NCBI GenBank assembly: GCA_033816765.1
Contig: JAVSIV010000043.1
Location: 1 to 64,000, forward strand
Reading direction: 5' to 3'
DNA length: 64,000 bases
DNA from: Nothopassalora personata
Taxonomy: Eukaryota; Ascomycota; Dothideomycetes; Mycosphaerellales; Mycosphaerellaceae
The position numbers and the translations under genes are program-made. The notes under the pieces were generated by a model. That model did not search any database. It worked only from the letters and a program-made list of their open reading frames with translations, and was not told the DNA's origin. Below, piece by piece: positions 1-10,776 of the stretch (position 1 is its first letter; every line of letters starts with the position of its first letter).

Positions 1-199
1 CCTAACCCTAACCCTAACCCTAACCCTAACCCTAACCCTAACCCTAACCCTAACCCTAACCCTAACCCTAACCCTAACCCTAACCCTAACCCTAACCCTA
101 ACCCTAACCCTAACCCTAACCCTAACCCTAACCCTAACCCTAACCCTAACCCTAACCCTAACCCTAACCCTAACCCTAACCCTAACCCTAACCCTAACC
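1..199. repeat. Telomere, (CCCTAA)n
   Basis: An uninterrupted run of about 33 copies of CCCTAA (TTAGGG on the other strand) starts at the first base and ends at about 199. This is the standard telomere repeat of filamentous ascomycetes, and its orientation shows the window runs inward from a left chromosome end. No degenerate telomere-associated repeat or telomere-linked helicase follows. The next base already belongs to a degraded retrotransposon. Confidence 0.98.
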
Positions 200-1511
200 A
201 ATCGTTCATATAAGCGTCTTCTAGTAGTTCGATGTAAATAGCTTATCTCTATCCGTTATAAACGCTTAAGGGAATCCGTAGTATCAGATAAGTCTATCTA
301 GTACGAGGTGTCTAAGCTGCTCTATATTATATGTTTCTAATGTAGGAATAGAGTATACGTATTTTATAAGTCTATTAACTATAACTAGTATTATGTCGTA
401 TAGTTATTTCGTAACTTAATCCCTTAACGGTAGGAGTTTCATAATAAAGTCTATTATAACTTCGTCCTATAGTTTCGTTAGTAGTGTCCTAAACTGTAGA
501 TAGCCGTATTTCGTATGTCTCGTAGCCTTATTTCGTTAGTAGTATACGTATTATTTAATGTAGCGTAATACCTTAAGTCTTATCTATAGGAATAAGAAGC
601 TACGTTATATTAGGTCTATTGTATTTCAAGTTCTAGGGTGTCTATAAGTAGGTCCGTCGTAATGTTCTTATATACATTCTTCTTCTTGATCCTTTAGTAC
701 TTAGTATTTTCCTTACGATATAGGGAATTGTTCGTCCTTATCGCCTAATATCCGTACTATCGATACTATTAAATTCTCTTATGTTAGTACTAAGACTTCC
801 GTCGGGGTTCGTCTTTAGTATTTTGTATTATACTAGTCCTTTTCCTTCTATATAGTTACTTCTTTAGTTTAGCGCGTCTACGCGGCTATTCTCTTTTCCT
901 AGAGTATATCTAATTTCGAACTTATATTACCCTAGTAGCTCCGACTAGCGGGCTTACCTTCGGGTAAGTTCTTTCGTCGTCGTAAAGTACGTAAGATTCT
1001 TATAGTTAGAAAGAATTGTTAACTTTAGTAGGCCCTTAATATATACTCTCTAATGTTATATAGTAGCAACAATAGCTAGAAGCTCTTTATTATAGATACT
1101 GTAGTTCTATTCCGCTATAGTCATTTTCCGGGAGTAATAGGCTAGCAGGTGTCTCTACCTATCGTGTGTCTATGTTAGACACGCGCCTATTGCTATATTA
1201 GACGTATCGATCTCGATGTAGACTTCCTTACTACTATTAAATAGTCAAAGCGTAGGGGCTAAAGCGCATTATTCCTTAAGTTTTTTAAACGGTTTAATCT
1301 ATTTCTTTCCCTATTTCTAGGTAATGTCTTTTCTTGTAAGTATTATTATTAGTACTACTGTCTTTACGTAGTCCTTAATAAATTTCCGGTTATAGTTCGC
1401 TAGTCTAAGGAATAATTATACGTCCTTAACTGTTTTCGGTTCTAGCTATTCTCTAATTAACTGTGTCTTTGTAGGGTCGATCGTTATTCCTATAGTACTA
1501 ATAATAAAGCC
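200..1511 (-). pseudogene. D1 pol remnant: integrase core and RNase H
   Basis: The minus strand carries a RIP-degraded pol segment with many in-frame TAG and TAA codons. It aligns base by base with D 14640-15910 and F 36380-37480, covering the integrase zinc-binding and catalytic core and RNase H. No intact frame survives. The left edge falls inside the integrase catalytic region and directly touches telomere repeats. The right edge is the 5-bp sequence AAGCC, which recurs at 7104-7108 after the copia insertion. Confidence 0.8.
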
Positions 1512-1777
1512 TGTTGAGAATATGCAGGTCATCGGGTTAAAGAGGTTGGGGTCTACCGGACCCCAACATGTGGTTGCCCCGCAACAGGATTACGTGGCTG
1601 GGTGACATGGCTGGATCAGGGGTATAAGACTCATCCGAACAGATGAGTCTGCCTCTTATCCTTTACATCCACATCCGCGATACTTGTTCATAGAGACACG
1701 CTATCCCATTGGGTCCTTCTTCGTCCTAAGGCAAGATTCCATCTTCCAGTGGCTGCGCAACTCGTACCTGTTCAACA
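1512..1777 (+). repeat. Copia 5' LTR
   Basis: 266 bp, TG...CA ends with the short inverted repeat TGTTGA/TCAACA. It matches 6838-7103 without a visible difference. Transcription of the element should start here. Confidence 0.95.
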
Positions 1778-1791
1778 GGTTATGAGCCCGA
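1778..1791 (+). promoter_or_regulatory. Copia primer-binding site, half-tRNA type
   Basis: Directly after the LTR CA end lies GGTTATGAGCCCG. It is complementary to GGGCTCATAACC, the anticodon stem-loop of eukaryotic initiator methionine tRNA, not to the tRNA 3' CCA end. Drosophila copia uses a cleaved initiator tRNA in the same way. The match is seen in sequence; the mechanism is inferred from that precedent. Confidence 0.75.
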
Positions 1792-2291
1792 GTTTGCCTA
1801 CTTGGATCTCGTCTTACTCGAAGTCGTAACGCAGTTATTCCTCTGCAGGATAAAGGAAGGGCAGACTGGAGGCCGCCTCCGCATTGCACAGGAAGCTACA
1901 GCTCGCTGTAGGTGCATATCAGTCGTGAAAGCGCCTAGTGAGACACTATCAGTCTTTGACCGACTCAGAGGGTCGGAAGAGAAGCCTGTGTCAATACCCC
2001 AGACAGGTGGGCGAGCCTACTGGGAAGAGTCGCTCTCAGGACACCGCGTCGTCCTCACCGACTAACTGTTCCGTCTGAGAGAGTCGCAGTGTCTCAGAAC
2101 ACCCTCCCCTGAGAGAGTTACAGACAGCGTCTCAGAACACGATCCTACGACCGATTATCCCCTCTCCGGCCGACAGCCATCCTGTCCGCCATCAACCACG
2201 CGTTCGACTTATCCCCTCGATACCGCGAAAGACCGAATACCTATCGACTCCGTGGGCAGCCATCCTGACCCACACACACATACACAAAAGC
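1792..2291 (+). other. Copia 5' leader
   Basis: About 500 bp between the primer-binding site and the gag-pol start. It contains two imperfect copies of a module around CTCAGAACAC (2093-2102 and 2132-2141), each preceded by GAGAGAGT or a similar motif. I see no convincing gene; the short frames here are chance frames. A packaging signal could lie here but I cannot show it. Confidence 0.5.
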
Positions 2292-5200
2292 ATGGAGTCC
2301 GAAACTGGACACAGCAGCCTTGGGAGAAGGAGGGCAGCCCCCATCCTCGCCAAGGACAACTGGAGAACATGGTTCTCCTTGATGCAAGACCATCTTGAGG
2401 CCCAAGATGTGTACTGGGTAGTGGACGGAAGCAACCCACTGTCTAGCACCCCAAGCTCCTCAACACCATCTGAATCATCTACCTCCCAATCTGGACTTCA
2501 AGAATCAAGATACAGTCCAGCCGGCAGAAAGGCTAATGCAAAGGCAAGATATGAGATCTTTATCTGCCTTTCGCAAGATGACCAAGACGAGGTGTTGGAG
2601 ATAAGAGAAGCTGGGGAGATCTGGCTCAAGATGAGAGCGAAGTACAGCAGGGTTCATGCTGCACATGCAATGGCAGTTGTTCAAGAGTTGATCAACTTCA
2701 GAATGACAGAGAACATGACTATCAGGCAGGCCTGGGTCCATCTTGGCAACCTTGCACGAAGGATTGCCGAAGTCGACCCAGCAGAGGCTCACTACACAGA
2801 GCCTACAAGGAAGCTGAAGCATCTGCTTCAGGCTCTGCCTGAGGTGTATCTTGAGACGAAGAACACCATCCTGGCCCAGCCAGGACTGTCATACGAAGAT
2901 TGTCTGCAACTGCTTGAGTCACATGAATCCAGACTGGAGGTCGCATCCAAAGAAACAGCGATGTTTGCGGGAAGAGGTTACCAGGGCAAGATCACCTGCC
3001 ATCTCTGTGATGGTGATCATCTCATCAAAGAATGCCCACACCTCTCCGGCGCCAAGCAGACTGTCAAAAAGGACAAGCACAACAGAGGAAGGACCTCTGT
3101 TGTAAAGAGACAATCATCACCGCCGAGAAGACGTTCGCAATCCCCAAACCTAAGGGATATGCTCAAGGCGGTGAGTGATCTTACAAAGCAGATGAAGGAG
3201 GGCCAAAAGAAGCCTAAAGCCTCCTCATCCAAGCCTGCAAGGGCACACGTAACCCAAGAAGACACATCAGATTCTGAAGCACCCCTAGAAGATGATGATG
3301 TCGATGAGGTTGCCCATTCCACTGTGGAAGCCAAAGGCAAATACCCCTCCTCAGAGTGGTTGCTTGACTCTTGTGCCTCGTCCCACATGACTGACCAAGA
3401 TTCACTTTTCAGGACACTGAAGCCTCTCGGGAAGAGAAAGTGGATCAAGGTTGGAGGTGGCTTTCTCCATGCCACGCATGTGGGAAGCGCAGTGATGGGT
3501 GGTCCCTCTGGGAAACAGATTGTCTTGGAAAACGTTTTGCTTGTTCCTGGCCTTGGAGTTAGTCTTGTTTCGTGGAACCAGTTCAGCCATCAGTTTGCTG
3601 TCCAACCACCCAGTTTCACCCTCAAGTCCCTCTCTGGAAAACCAGTTGTCCAGACAAAGATGAAGGGAGGAGTTCCATTCATTCAGACTATCTCTGAACA
3701 GCTTGAGCCCATATCACATGCCTTGCTGGCTCAAGACGATGAAATGGAACATGCTATGGCATCTACTGGATCTGAAGATCAGTGGGAGCTATGGCATAGA
3801 AGATGTGCACACCTTGGCAAGGGGTTGCTGAGAAATCTACACCGAGTCACTGACAAGAAAGACCCCATTCCTGTCCCTGCTGAACACCAGAACTGCAAAG
3901 TGTGTTCACTTGCCAATATCAGGAAGTTCAAGGGTCCTGCTACAGAGAGAAAAGGAGAACGACTAGCTCTCGTCTCCGTTGACATCTGTGGGCCTTTTCA
4001 AGGGGCAGTCTCAAGACTAGGGTACAAGTACTGGCTTGAGATTGTGGACAACTTCTCGAGAAAGAAGTGGGTCATCCCTTTAAAGGCTAGGAGTGATGCT
4101 CCTGCAGCCCTCCAGGAATGGAAGATGCAGGTAGAAAACGTCGCAAGATGCTTCCTATCTGCAATCAGAAGTGACGGTGCAAGGGAGATTCTCGCCTTGC
4201 TGAAGCAGTGGGAGAAGGAGTTTGGCATCCAGATGGACACGACCGATGCCTACAACTCACTTCAGAATGGTCCTGTGGAGAGATCAATTCAAGCCTCTGA
4301 GAACACAGTGAGAGCAATGCTGGAAGACTCAAACATGCCAGTCGAATTCTGGCCAGAAGCCCTCCTTGCTCAAACTGTGGTGAGAAACAGGCTCCCAAAT
4401 GGACCCATTGTAGATGGTATCGCTCTTTCGCCGGAAGAAGCCTTCACTGGCCAGGTACCATCTGTTGACCATTTGAGAGTCTGGGGATGCAAAGCAGTGG
4501 TCTATGTAGACCCGAGGTCCCATCCTCAAGGCTTGAGAAGAGACAAGCTGATGAATAGGGGCAAAGAAGCTGTGTTCGTGGGCTACAATGAGAACACCAC
4601 GAAGCAATGGCTGTTCTGGGAGCCTGACATGCGAGCTATCAAGGCCCACAGCCAGGTCGACTGGTTCGAGAATGAGAAGGGGGGTGATATGGATCTTGGC
4701 ATCACCTTCACCAACCAGTCGAACAAAGCGCCGCAGCATGTTCCTGTTGGACGACCTGGTCGACCCGGTCGCCCAATTGGGATGTCACCCGCGGGTGACA
4801 TCTCACCGGGACAAAGTTCGACCGGGGCCGGCGCCGCAGGAATCCCCAATTCATCAAAACCACCACCACAGCCAGCAAAGCCGCTGTTTGTACAACTTCC
4901 CCCACCTCCAAAAGACATGGGAGAATACCAGAAGATTGGAGACGAGGGGACTCCAGGAGAAAACGAGGAAGATCCCATTCAGGAGGACCAGCCTCAACAG
5001 CCATCCCAACTTGCAGGCAACAAGAGGTCAAGGGGGGATGGAGATGATGGCTCTGCTGAGCATGAAGCCAAGCATCACAGGGCATTGATTGCCCAGATGT
5101 TTCATCTTGATCCAACCATGAGCTGGGTTGAGGAAATCCTGAATGACGTGGAAGAGTATGCATTTGCTGCTGTTGGGCAGGCCATAGCCTACCAGCAGGA

Positions 5201-6803
5201 AGTGCCAATCCCAAAGTCCTATAAGGAGGCAGTGGGAGACCCCAATTGGGGACATATGTGGAAAGAGGCAATCCAGAAAGAACTTATTGCCTTGGAAAGC
5301 AACAACACCTTGGAACCAGTTGTACCGCCAAAGGGTGCCAACCTGGTTACATCCAAGTGGGTCTTTGATGTGAAAAGGATGATCAGTGGAGCCATAGAGA
5401 AGTTCAAGGCAAGACTGGTTGCAAGAGGGTTTTCACAGAAATATGGTGTTGACTTCGAAGAGACCTTTGCGCCTACTGTCAGGCATGATACCCTCAGGGT
5501 GTTCATGGCTGTAGTGTGCGAGAAGGATCTCGAGATGCACCAGGTGGATGTGAACAATGCTTTCACCGAGAGCAGTCTTCTTGAAGACATCTACATGATC
5601 CCACCCCCAGGTGTTGAGGTTCCCCCGAACATGGTCTTCAAGGTCTTACGCAGCCTTTACGGACTCAAACAAGCAGCCAGAGACTGGAACAAACTCTGTG
5701 TTGCCAAGCTGGAACAGATTGGATTCACCCAGTCCCAGGTGGATCCATGCCTACTCATTCACAAAGGGAGAGACATCATGATTCTCACCCATGTGGATGA
5801 CATCCCTATTGCAGCTCCGAAGCTGTCAGATATTCAGTGGTTCAAGGCTGAATTTGGACGCGTGTTCAAGATCAAAGATCTTGGGGAACCGGAGAAGATC
5901 CTCGGAATGAGGATCACGAGAGATAGGTCCCAAGGAACTCTCAAGCTCGATCAGGGACACTATGTCCAAACCAACCTTGCCAAGATGAATATGGCTAGAG
6001 AGAAGGCTACACCAACCCACTCACCCATGGATAGCTATGAAGACTTGAAACCTACAGCTACAATGGATGAGAGGTGCAACAAGCAGGATTACCAGAGCTA
6101 CAATGGTACCTGGATGTGGCCAATGACAATGACAAGACCGGACCTTGCTTTCCCCCTTGGAAGAATCAGCTCATATGTGGCCGACCCGTCAAAGCAACAC
6201 ATGAGAGCTTTGAAGAAACTCTCCCGCTATCTCAGATCATACCCTGATCTTGGATTGATGTTCAAGCGCGGTGGAGGTGTTCTCCAGGGGTACTCAGACT
6301 CTGACTATGCTATGGACAAAGCAGACAGAGTCTCAATCCTTGGGCATGTGTGGCTCCTCTGCGGATCCCCTGTGTCCTGGATGAGTAAGAAGCAGAAGTC
6401 TGTTGCAACATCAACAATGGAGGCTGAGTTCATGGCCATGAACGCAGCCGCAAAGCAGTCGCAGTTCCTTGCTGCAGTCCTCCGAGAAATGAGGTGTCCA
6501 GAGCTTGTTGGAGAATGTTCTTTCCAGCCAAGCGTCAAGGCATGCAAGAGTACTGTTGACGAGCTGAGACCAGTGAAGCTCATGGGCGACAACCAAGCAG
6601 CTTTGACCCTTGTCAAAGATGCCCATGTGCACGAGAGGTCAAAGCACATTGATGTTGCATACAACTACGTCAGACATCTCTGGTGGCAGAAGAAGATTGC
6701 AGTGGAGTACTGCCATACAAAGAACATGGTTGCTGATGGGTTAACCAAACCCCTTAGTGGCCAGCAGTTTCAAAACTTTGTGAGGCAGCTCCAGCTTGCA
6801 TAA
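2292..6803 (+). CDS. Copia Gag-Pol polyprotein, 1503 aa
   Basis: Single frame with every domain in copia order. Gag is at about 1-250 with a zinc knuckle at C236 (CX2CX3HX4C, one residue shorter than usual in the third gap). Aspartic protease: D359 in WLLDSCASSHM, where the usual DSG reads DSC. GAG-pre-integrase HHCC zinc region is at about 495-545. Integrase catalytic residues are D564, D628 and E663. A Pro/Gly-rich linker spans about 810-930. Reverse transcriptase has LYGLKQAARDW at 1122 and the catalytic pair D1169/D1170 in HVDDIPI. RNase H has D1336, E1377 and D1433. The protein builds a virus-like particle and copies and integrates the element. The length is normal for a complete copia polyprotein. 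The frame is clean, so recent activity is likely, unless the Gly-to-Cys change in protease kills it. Confidence 0.95.
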   Translation: MESETGHSSLGRRRAAPILAKDNWRTWFSLMQDHLEAQDVYWVVDGSNPLSSTPSSSTPSESSTSQSGLQESRYSPAGRKANAKARYEIFICLSQDDQDEVLEIREAGEIWLKMRAKYSRVHAAHAMAVVQELINFRMTENMTIRQAWVHLGNLARRIAEVDPAEAHYTEPTRKLKHLLQALPEVYLETKNTILAQPGLSYEDCLQLLESHESRLEVASKETAMFAGRGYQGKITCHLCDGDHLIKECPHLSGAKQTVKKDKHNRGRTSVVKRQSSPPRRRSQSPNLRDMLKAVSDLTKQMKEGQKKPKASSSKPARAHVTQEDTSDSEAPLEDDDVDEVAHSTVEAKGKYPSSEWLLDSCASSHMTDQDSLFRTLKPLGKRKWIKVGGGFLHATHVGSAVMGGPSGKQIVLENVLLVPGLGVSLVSWNQFSHQFAVQPPSFTLKSLSGKPVVQTKMKGGVPFIQTISEQLEPISHALLAQDDEMEHAMASTGSEDQWELWHRRCAHLGKGLLRNLHRVTDKKDPIPVPAEHQNCKVCSLANIRKFKGPATERKGERLALVSVDICGPFQGAVSRLGYKYWLEIVDNFSRKKWVIPLKARSDAPAALQEWKMQVENVARCFLSAIRSDGAREILALLKQWEKEFGIQMDTTDAYNSLQNGPVERSIQASENTVRAMLEDSNMPVEFWPEALLAQTVVRNRLPNGPIVDGIALSPEEAFTGQVPSVDHLRVWGCKAVVYVDPRSHPQGLRRDKLMNRGKEAVFVGYNENTTKQWLFWEPDMRAIKAHSQVDWFENEKGGDMDLGITFTNQSNKAPQHVPVGRPGRPGRPIGMSPAGDISPGQSSTGAGAAGIPNSSKPPPQPAKPLFVQLPPPPKDMGEYQKIGDEGTPGENEEDPIQEDQPQQPSQLAGNKRSRGDGDDGSAEHEAKHHRALIAQMFHLDPTMSWVEEILNDVEEYAFAAVGQAIAYQQEVPIPKSYKEAVGDPNWGHMWKEAIQKELIALESNNTLEPVVPPKGANLVTSKWVFDVKRMISGAIEKFKARLVARGFSQKYGVDFEETFAPTVRHDTLRVFMAVVCEKDLEMHQVDVNNAFTESSLLEDIYMIPPPGVEVPPNMVFKVLRSLYGLKQAARDWNKLCVAKLEQIGFTQSQVDPCLLIHKGRDIMILTHVDDIPIAAPKLSDIQWFKAEFGRVFKIKDLGEPEKILGMRITRDRSQGTLKLDQGHYVQTNLAKMNMAREKATPTHSPMDSYEDLKPTATMDERCNKQDYQSYNGTWMWPMTMTRPDLAFPLGRISSYVADPSKQHMRALKKLSRYLRSYPDLGLMFKRGGGVLQGYSDSDYAMDKADRVSILGHVWLLCGSPVSWMSKKQKSVATSTMEAEFMAMNAAAKQSQFLAAVLREMRCPELVGECSFQPSVKACKSTVDELRPVKLMGDNQAALTLVKDAHVHERSKHIDVAYNYVRHLWWQKKIAVEYCHTKNMVADGLTKPLSGQQFQNFVRQLQLA

Positions 6804-6828
6804 GGGATTGTTGGAGACCTTCTGACCT

Positions 6829-6837
6829 GAGTGGGAG
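6829..6837 (+). promoter_or_regulatory. Copia polypurine tract
   Basis: GAGTGGGAG lies directly against the 3' LTR. This is the expected plus-strand priming site. It is short and contains one T. Confidence 0.6.
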
Positions 6838-7103
6838 TGTTGAGAATATGCAGGTCATCGGGTTAAAGAGGTTGGGGTCTACCGGACCCCAACATGTGGT
6901 TGCCCCGCAACAGGATTACGTGGCTGGGTGACATGGCTGGATCAGGGGTATAAGACTCATCCGAACAGATGAGTCTGCCTCTTATCCTTTACATCCACAT
7001 CCGCGATACTTGTTCATAGAGACACGCTATCCCATTGGGTCCTTCTTCGTCCTAAGGCAAGATTCCATCTTCCAGTGGCTGCGCAACTCGTACCTGTTCA
7101 ACA
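6838..7103 (+). repeat. Copia 3' LTR
   Basis: Identical to the 5' LTR at 1512-1777. It is followed by the AAGCC target duplication (7104-7108). Confidence 0.95.
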
Positions 7104-8237
7104 AAGCCTAAGAATTTAACTTCTTTCTTATAGAATTCGTATTTCTCGGGTACTGTCTTAAATCCTAAACGCGTAAGTCGTTTAAATACGTCCTAGACTT
7201 GTTTTATATAATTCTAAAGGGATCCTTTCGTGTAGACTAATATATTATCTATATACGCGATAACGTATATATCGAGTAGGTCTCTAAGTGTCTCGTTAAT
7301 AAGGTCCTAATAGGATGCGGGTGCGTTAGTTAATCCTATTAGTATAACTAAGAATCCGTAGAGTCCGTATCTTATCCTAAAAGCGGTTTTCTATTCTTCT
7401 CCTTCCGCTATTCGTATAGCGTAGAAGGCATCTCGTAGGTTAATCTTCGTATACTAGTCCGATCTAGTTAATCTATCTTATGCTTCTTCGATATTAGGTA
7501 GCGGGTATCGGTTCTTAATCGTAATCTCGTTTAACTTCCTATAGTCTTATACGAGTCGTAACTTCCCGTTTACTTTTAGAATAAACATATATAGAGTTCC
7601 TATACTTAAGGTAGATCTTCTTATCTATCCTTTAGCTAGCTTCTCCTTTAGCTATTCTCGTAGGGTCTATAGCTCTTTCTTAGACATTTAATATAGGCGT
7701 CCCTATAGAGGCTTATTCCCTAGCTAAATGTTTATCTTATAATCCTATAGTTAGTGCTTAGGTAAGGCATCCTTACCTCTTTCCTCTTTAAAGAGTCGCG
7801 ACTACTTACGATACTCCTTAGGAATTCTTAACTCTAAGATATTAGTATCCTTCGATAGTGTATTACTTCTATTACTACTAGTAACTTCGTAACCCGGCGG
7901 CCCTACGCTTATATCTATCCCGGTCGAAGGTAGTTCTTCTATCCTTCTAGTCGGCGTAAGCTATATCTCGTTTAGCTATCTCTTTACCTTAGGTACCTTA
8001 GAGTCGTATTATCGTTTTAGAGCTCTCTTATAGAGCTTATCGTTAAGATCGATTATAGCTCTAACTAGGTTACCTAGGCTATTAATCCTCCGACCGTCCC
8101 TTATTAACTTATTCTTAACTTCCTTCCTTAGTCCTCTTCGATATATAACTTAAAGTACTTCGTTATCCTAATCGCTAAGTTATATATATTTCTAGAATTT
8201 AGTAGTATATTTAGCTATAGATGTTAGAACCGTAAGG
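7104..8237 (-). pseudogene. D1 pol/gag remnant: RT, protease, part of gag
   Basis: This continues the D1 reading interrupted at 1511. The minus strand shows degraded reverse transcriptase (matches D 13950-14630) and then the end of protease. At about 7997 the sequence jumps to gag homologous to D 11700-12060, which implies an internal deletion. Premature stops are dense. The gag similarity ends at about 8237, where a C-type LTR begins. Confidence 0.75.
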
Positions 8238-9200
8238 GTTATAAGGGGATATTATAATATATAGCACGCCTACGATCTTCTAATCGTAGATAAACTAAAA
8301 CTTACCTTCTTCTATAGACGCTATACGCGTCTCTTAGTGTACGTATACGCGTTACGTACGGCTTACTAAGCCGGGTATAGCCGTATTATATATAAGGGTT
8401 AGCTATAGGCTACCCTTATAACTACCTCCCCTCCTAGGACGAGCTACCCTTAGCTCGCGACTTTAGGAGGTTTCTATATAAGTAATCTACCTACTTCCCG
8501 TATATTCCGTTACTATACGACCCGCCTACGGGTCTTATACGTGTTATTATTAGGGTATAGGTAGTTAGAGTTATAGTTACCCGGTTAACTAACTCGAGGG
8601 TTTAAGAAGTATACCCTCTCCCTCCTTTTCCTTCTTTTTTCTTATACTACGTTCTCGTAGTATACCGTACCTATACTACTAGCGATCTACTAGCTCCTCG
8701 CTAGTAATTACCTAGCTCCTCGCTAGTAATTACCTAGCGACCCGCTAGTAGTACTATAGCTTTAGAAGAAGCTATTTAAGATTAACTACACTAGGGGGCC
8801 CTTATAGGGAGCCTATTAGTACTACTAACACTATTACTAGCACTACTATAGATGTCTAGCGCGCTTCTATAGTAAGAGTAGAATAGGTTCCTTAATAGGC
8901 TCTTTAAGCTCGGCCGTACTATAAGTACTACGCGTATCGTATACGTGTCCTATACTAACTGTAGTTATAGTTCTTATAGGCTAGAAATATCGATATTACC
9001 GCCGTAGATAGGGCTTTCCTACCCCCTACTCTACGCGGTAAGTTTAATAAGGGTAATAATAATAAGGAGGATAATAACAAGTAATAGCGCGTTCCGCGTA
9101 TACTAGCCGCCTACTACGCGCCTATTCTCTATCTACGTAGCGCCGTAGCGTACCTATAAAAGTTTATTTTTTAAATAAATAATCTTCTCTCTACTCTTCT
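8238..9200 (+). mobile_element. RIPed LTR and leader fragment of a C-type gypsy element
   Basis: 8238-8420 aligns with the 197-bp LTR of element C (50471-50667): shared blocks include TATAGCACGCC, AGTCGTAGAT-like and ACGTACGGCTT-like stretches once C-to-T and G-to-A changes are allowed. The sequence after it (ACTACCTCCCCTCC) matches the pyrimidine block beside C's left LTR, which is the polypurine tract on the other strand. Further right the match fades; the antisense gene of C would be expected here but I cannot align it. A short direct repeat, ACCTAGCTCCTCGCTAGTAA, starts near 8690 and repeats once. The right limit is approximate. Confidence 0.6.
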
Positions 9201-10776
9201 CTCTCCTCTCCTCCCTCTCTAATGTTATTACTATTAGGGGTATTTACTTAACTAAGTAAGCGAGCCTTTTGATAAGATAGAGTATACTAGGAGTACTTAA
9301 AGACACTATTCTTTAGTAGTAGTATATAGGCTATAGAGCTAGCTAATAATAAGGTAATATAGCTCCCCTATCTATATAGCGTATTTAATTAACTTTATAT
9401 TAGATAGCTTAATATTATTTACCTCTAGGTACTTACGTATAGTATTAAGATATTCTTACCTTCCTTTCTACCTTATCTTCCTACCTATCTACTCGAAAAA
9501 TGCCTTATAATTATCCTTAGGGTCTAGCTAAGAAGACCTAAGCTCGATAGGCTCCTCCTTTAGCTAAGGGTTAGTAAATAGAGTAAAGCCGCTATTTATC
9601 TATGTAGGTATTTAGCTAGGGTAGTATATAAAGAAATTCTAATACTACTTAAAGCTACTACCTATAGAGGCCTTCTTCTAGAAGTTCTAGATATTATTAG
9701 CTTCGGTAGTAAATAAGCTACAATTCTTATTACTACGTAGATTCTCTAATATATTATTACCTAGATAGTTAATAGTAAGCTTACTAGGAGAGCTCTCTAG
9801 TATTAATAGCCCTACTACCTACGCCGTAGTATAGGTACTAAATATTAGTAGGTAGTTACACGTATCTAGAGATCTATTGACGTAGTAGAGGTAATTACGA
9901 TTATTTTACCGCTCATTACAATAAGTCTACCTATTAGATAGAGTAAGGTACTAAGACTCTATAGGTTAAGACTATATAGCCTACTACTTAGCTAGTAGAT
10001 TATCTAGCTATATAGTTATAGCCGTTCTACGCTAAGTAGCCTATTAAGTTACTAATACTAGAGCCTTAACATCTATATAAATAAGTAGGTATAGGCTCTT
10101 CTTATTATAGTTATTCTAGTACTCTAGCTTCTTTATAATCTTAGCCTAATTGTCCTTATTTAATAGTAGTAAGGACGTATACATATCTAGTCTACACTTC
10201 TTGTATTTAGCTATACTACTAGTATAAGTAGACACGAGCTTTTTGCGCTAGAGAGTCGTTATAATCTAGCTATTTACTTATACTAAAAGAGAGCCCTTAA
10301 TCTTACTAGTATTAAAGGTCTAGGTATTATTATTAAGGGCTAAATTCTTCAGTATTATAGCGAGCTAAATGTTAAAGTTAAAGAACCTATAAATATCGTC
10401 CGTGTCTTTAAGAATCTTCCGGAGTAATAACGTTATAGACCTAGCTCTTTTTAGAGCTCGTAAGGGTATCTTATTAGTAATACCTTTCCGTTTAGACTAG
10501 CGCGGTCGAGGTACGGACGACTTAATAGTAGACGTAACTATCGTACTACGTACTTTAGCGGTTACTACTTCTTTAGTAGCTACTTCTTTTAAGGACTCTT
10601 TAAGGTAAGTATTATATATTTCTTACCCTTTACGGTTACGTTAATAATATTCTTAGCTATTGCGTTGTTATTTACCTTTATTATTAGCTTCCGGAAAGCC
10701 TTAGTATTACGCTTTACTTTATTCTCTACAATACGCGCGTATTAAGTATACTTCTCGTAAGTAGCGGCTTCCTTAG
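9200..10776. mobile_element. Unclassified RIPed repeat U, left part
   Basis: AT-rich and poor in CA/TG. The minus strand reads as a degraded protein-coding region: in several stretches one frame is broken only by TAG/TAA codons that RIP would make from CAG, CAA or TGG, for example around 9420-9530 and 10560-10776. The frame continues across the D insertion into 17870-18200. I recognise no domain and find no terminal repeats, so the class is unknown. TSD CTTAG at 10772-10776 marks where D entered. Confidence 0.5.

Larger units (their letters stand above)
1512..7103 (+). mobile_element. Intact Ty1/copia retrotransposon
   Basis: A complete 5592-bp element. Its two 266-bp LTRs (1512-1777 and 6838-7103) are identical by eye, begin TGTTGA and end TCAACA. 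The 5-bp target duplication AAGCC lies at 1507-1511 and 7104-7108. It holds one uninterrupted gag-pol frame, a primer-binding site next to the 5' LTR and a purine tract before the 3' LTR. It has normal CA/TG content and no RIP although it sits in heavily RIPed DNA, so the insertion is recent. It may be autonomous, apart from an unusual protease triad. Confidence 0.96.
200..8237 (-). mobile_element. RIPed Ty3/gypsy element D1, telomere-truncated, split by a copia insertion
   Basis: Read on the minus strand, this matches the complete relative D (10777-17869) from gag through protease, reverse transcriptase, RNase H and into the integrase core. The telomere begins at the position matching about 15900 of D, so the rest of integrase, the chromodomain and the 3' LTR are gone. 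The copia element at 1512-7103 splits it in the RT/RNase H region. Near 7997 about 2 kb between protease and gag is missing compared with F (38350-40420). Gag stops at 8237 against a C-type LTR. CA and TG are rare throughout. Confidence 0.85.

Noticed and set aside
4588..5271. Overlapping 166- and 187-aa frames in copia
   Set aside because: Shadows of the Pro-rich linker of the copia polyprotein.
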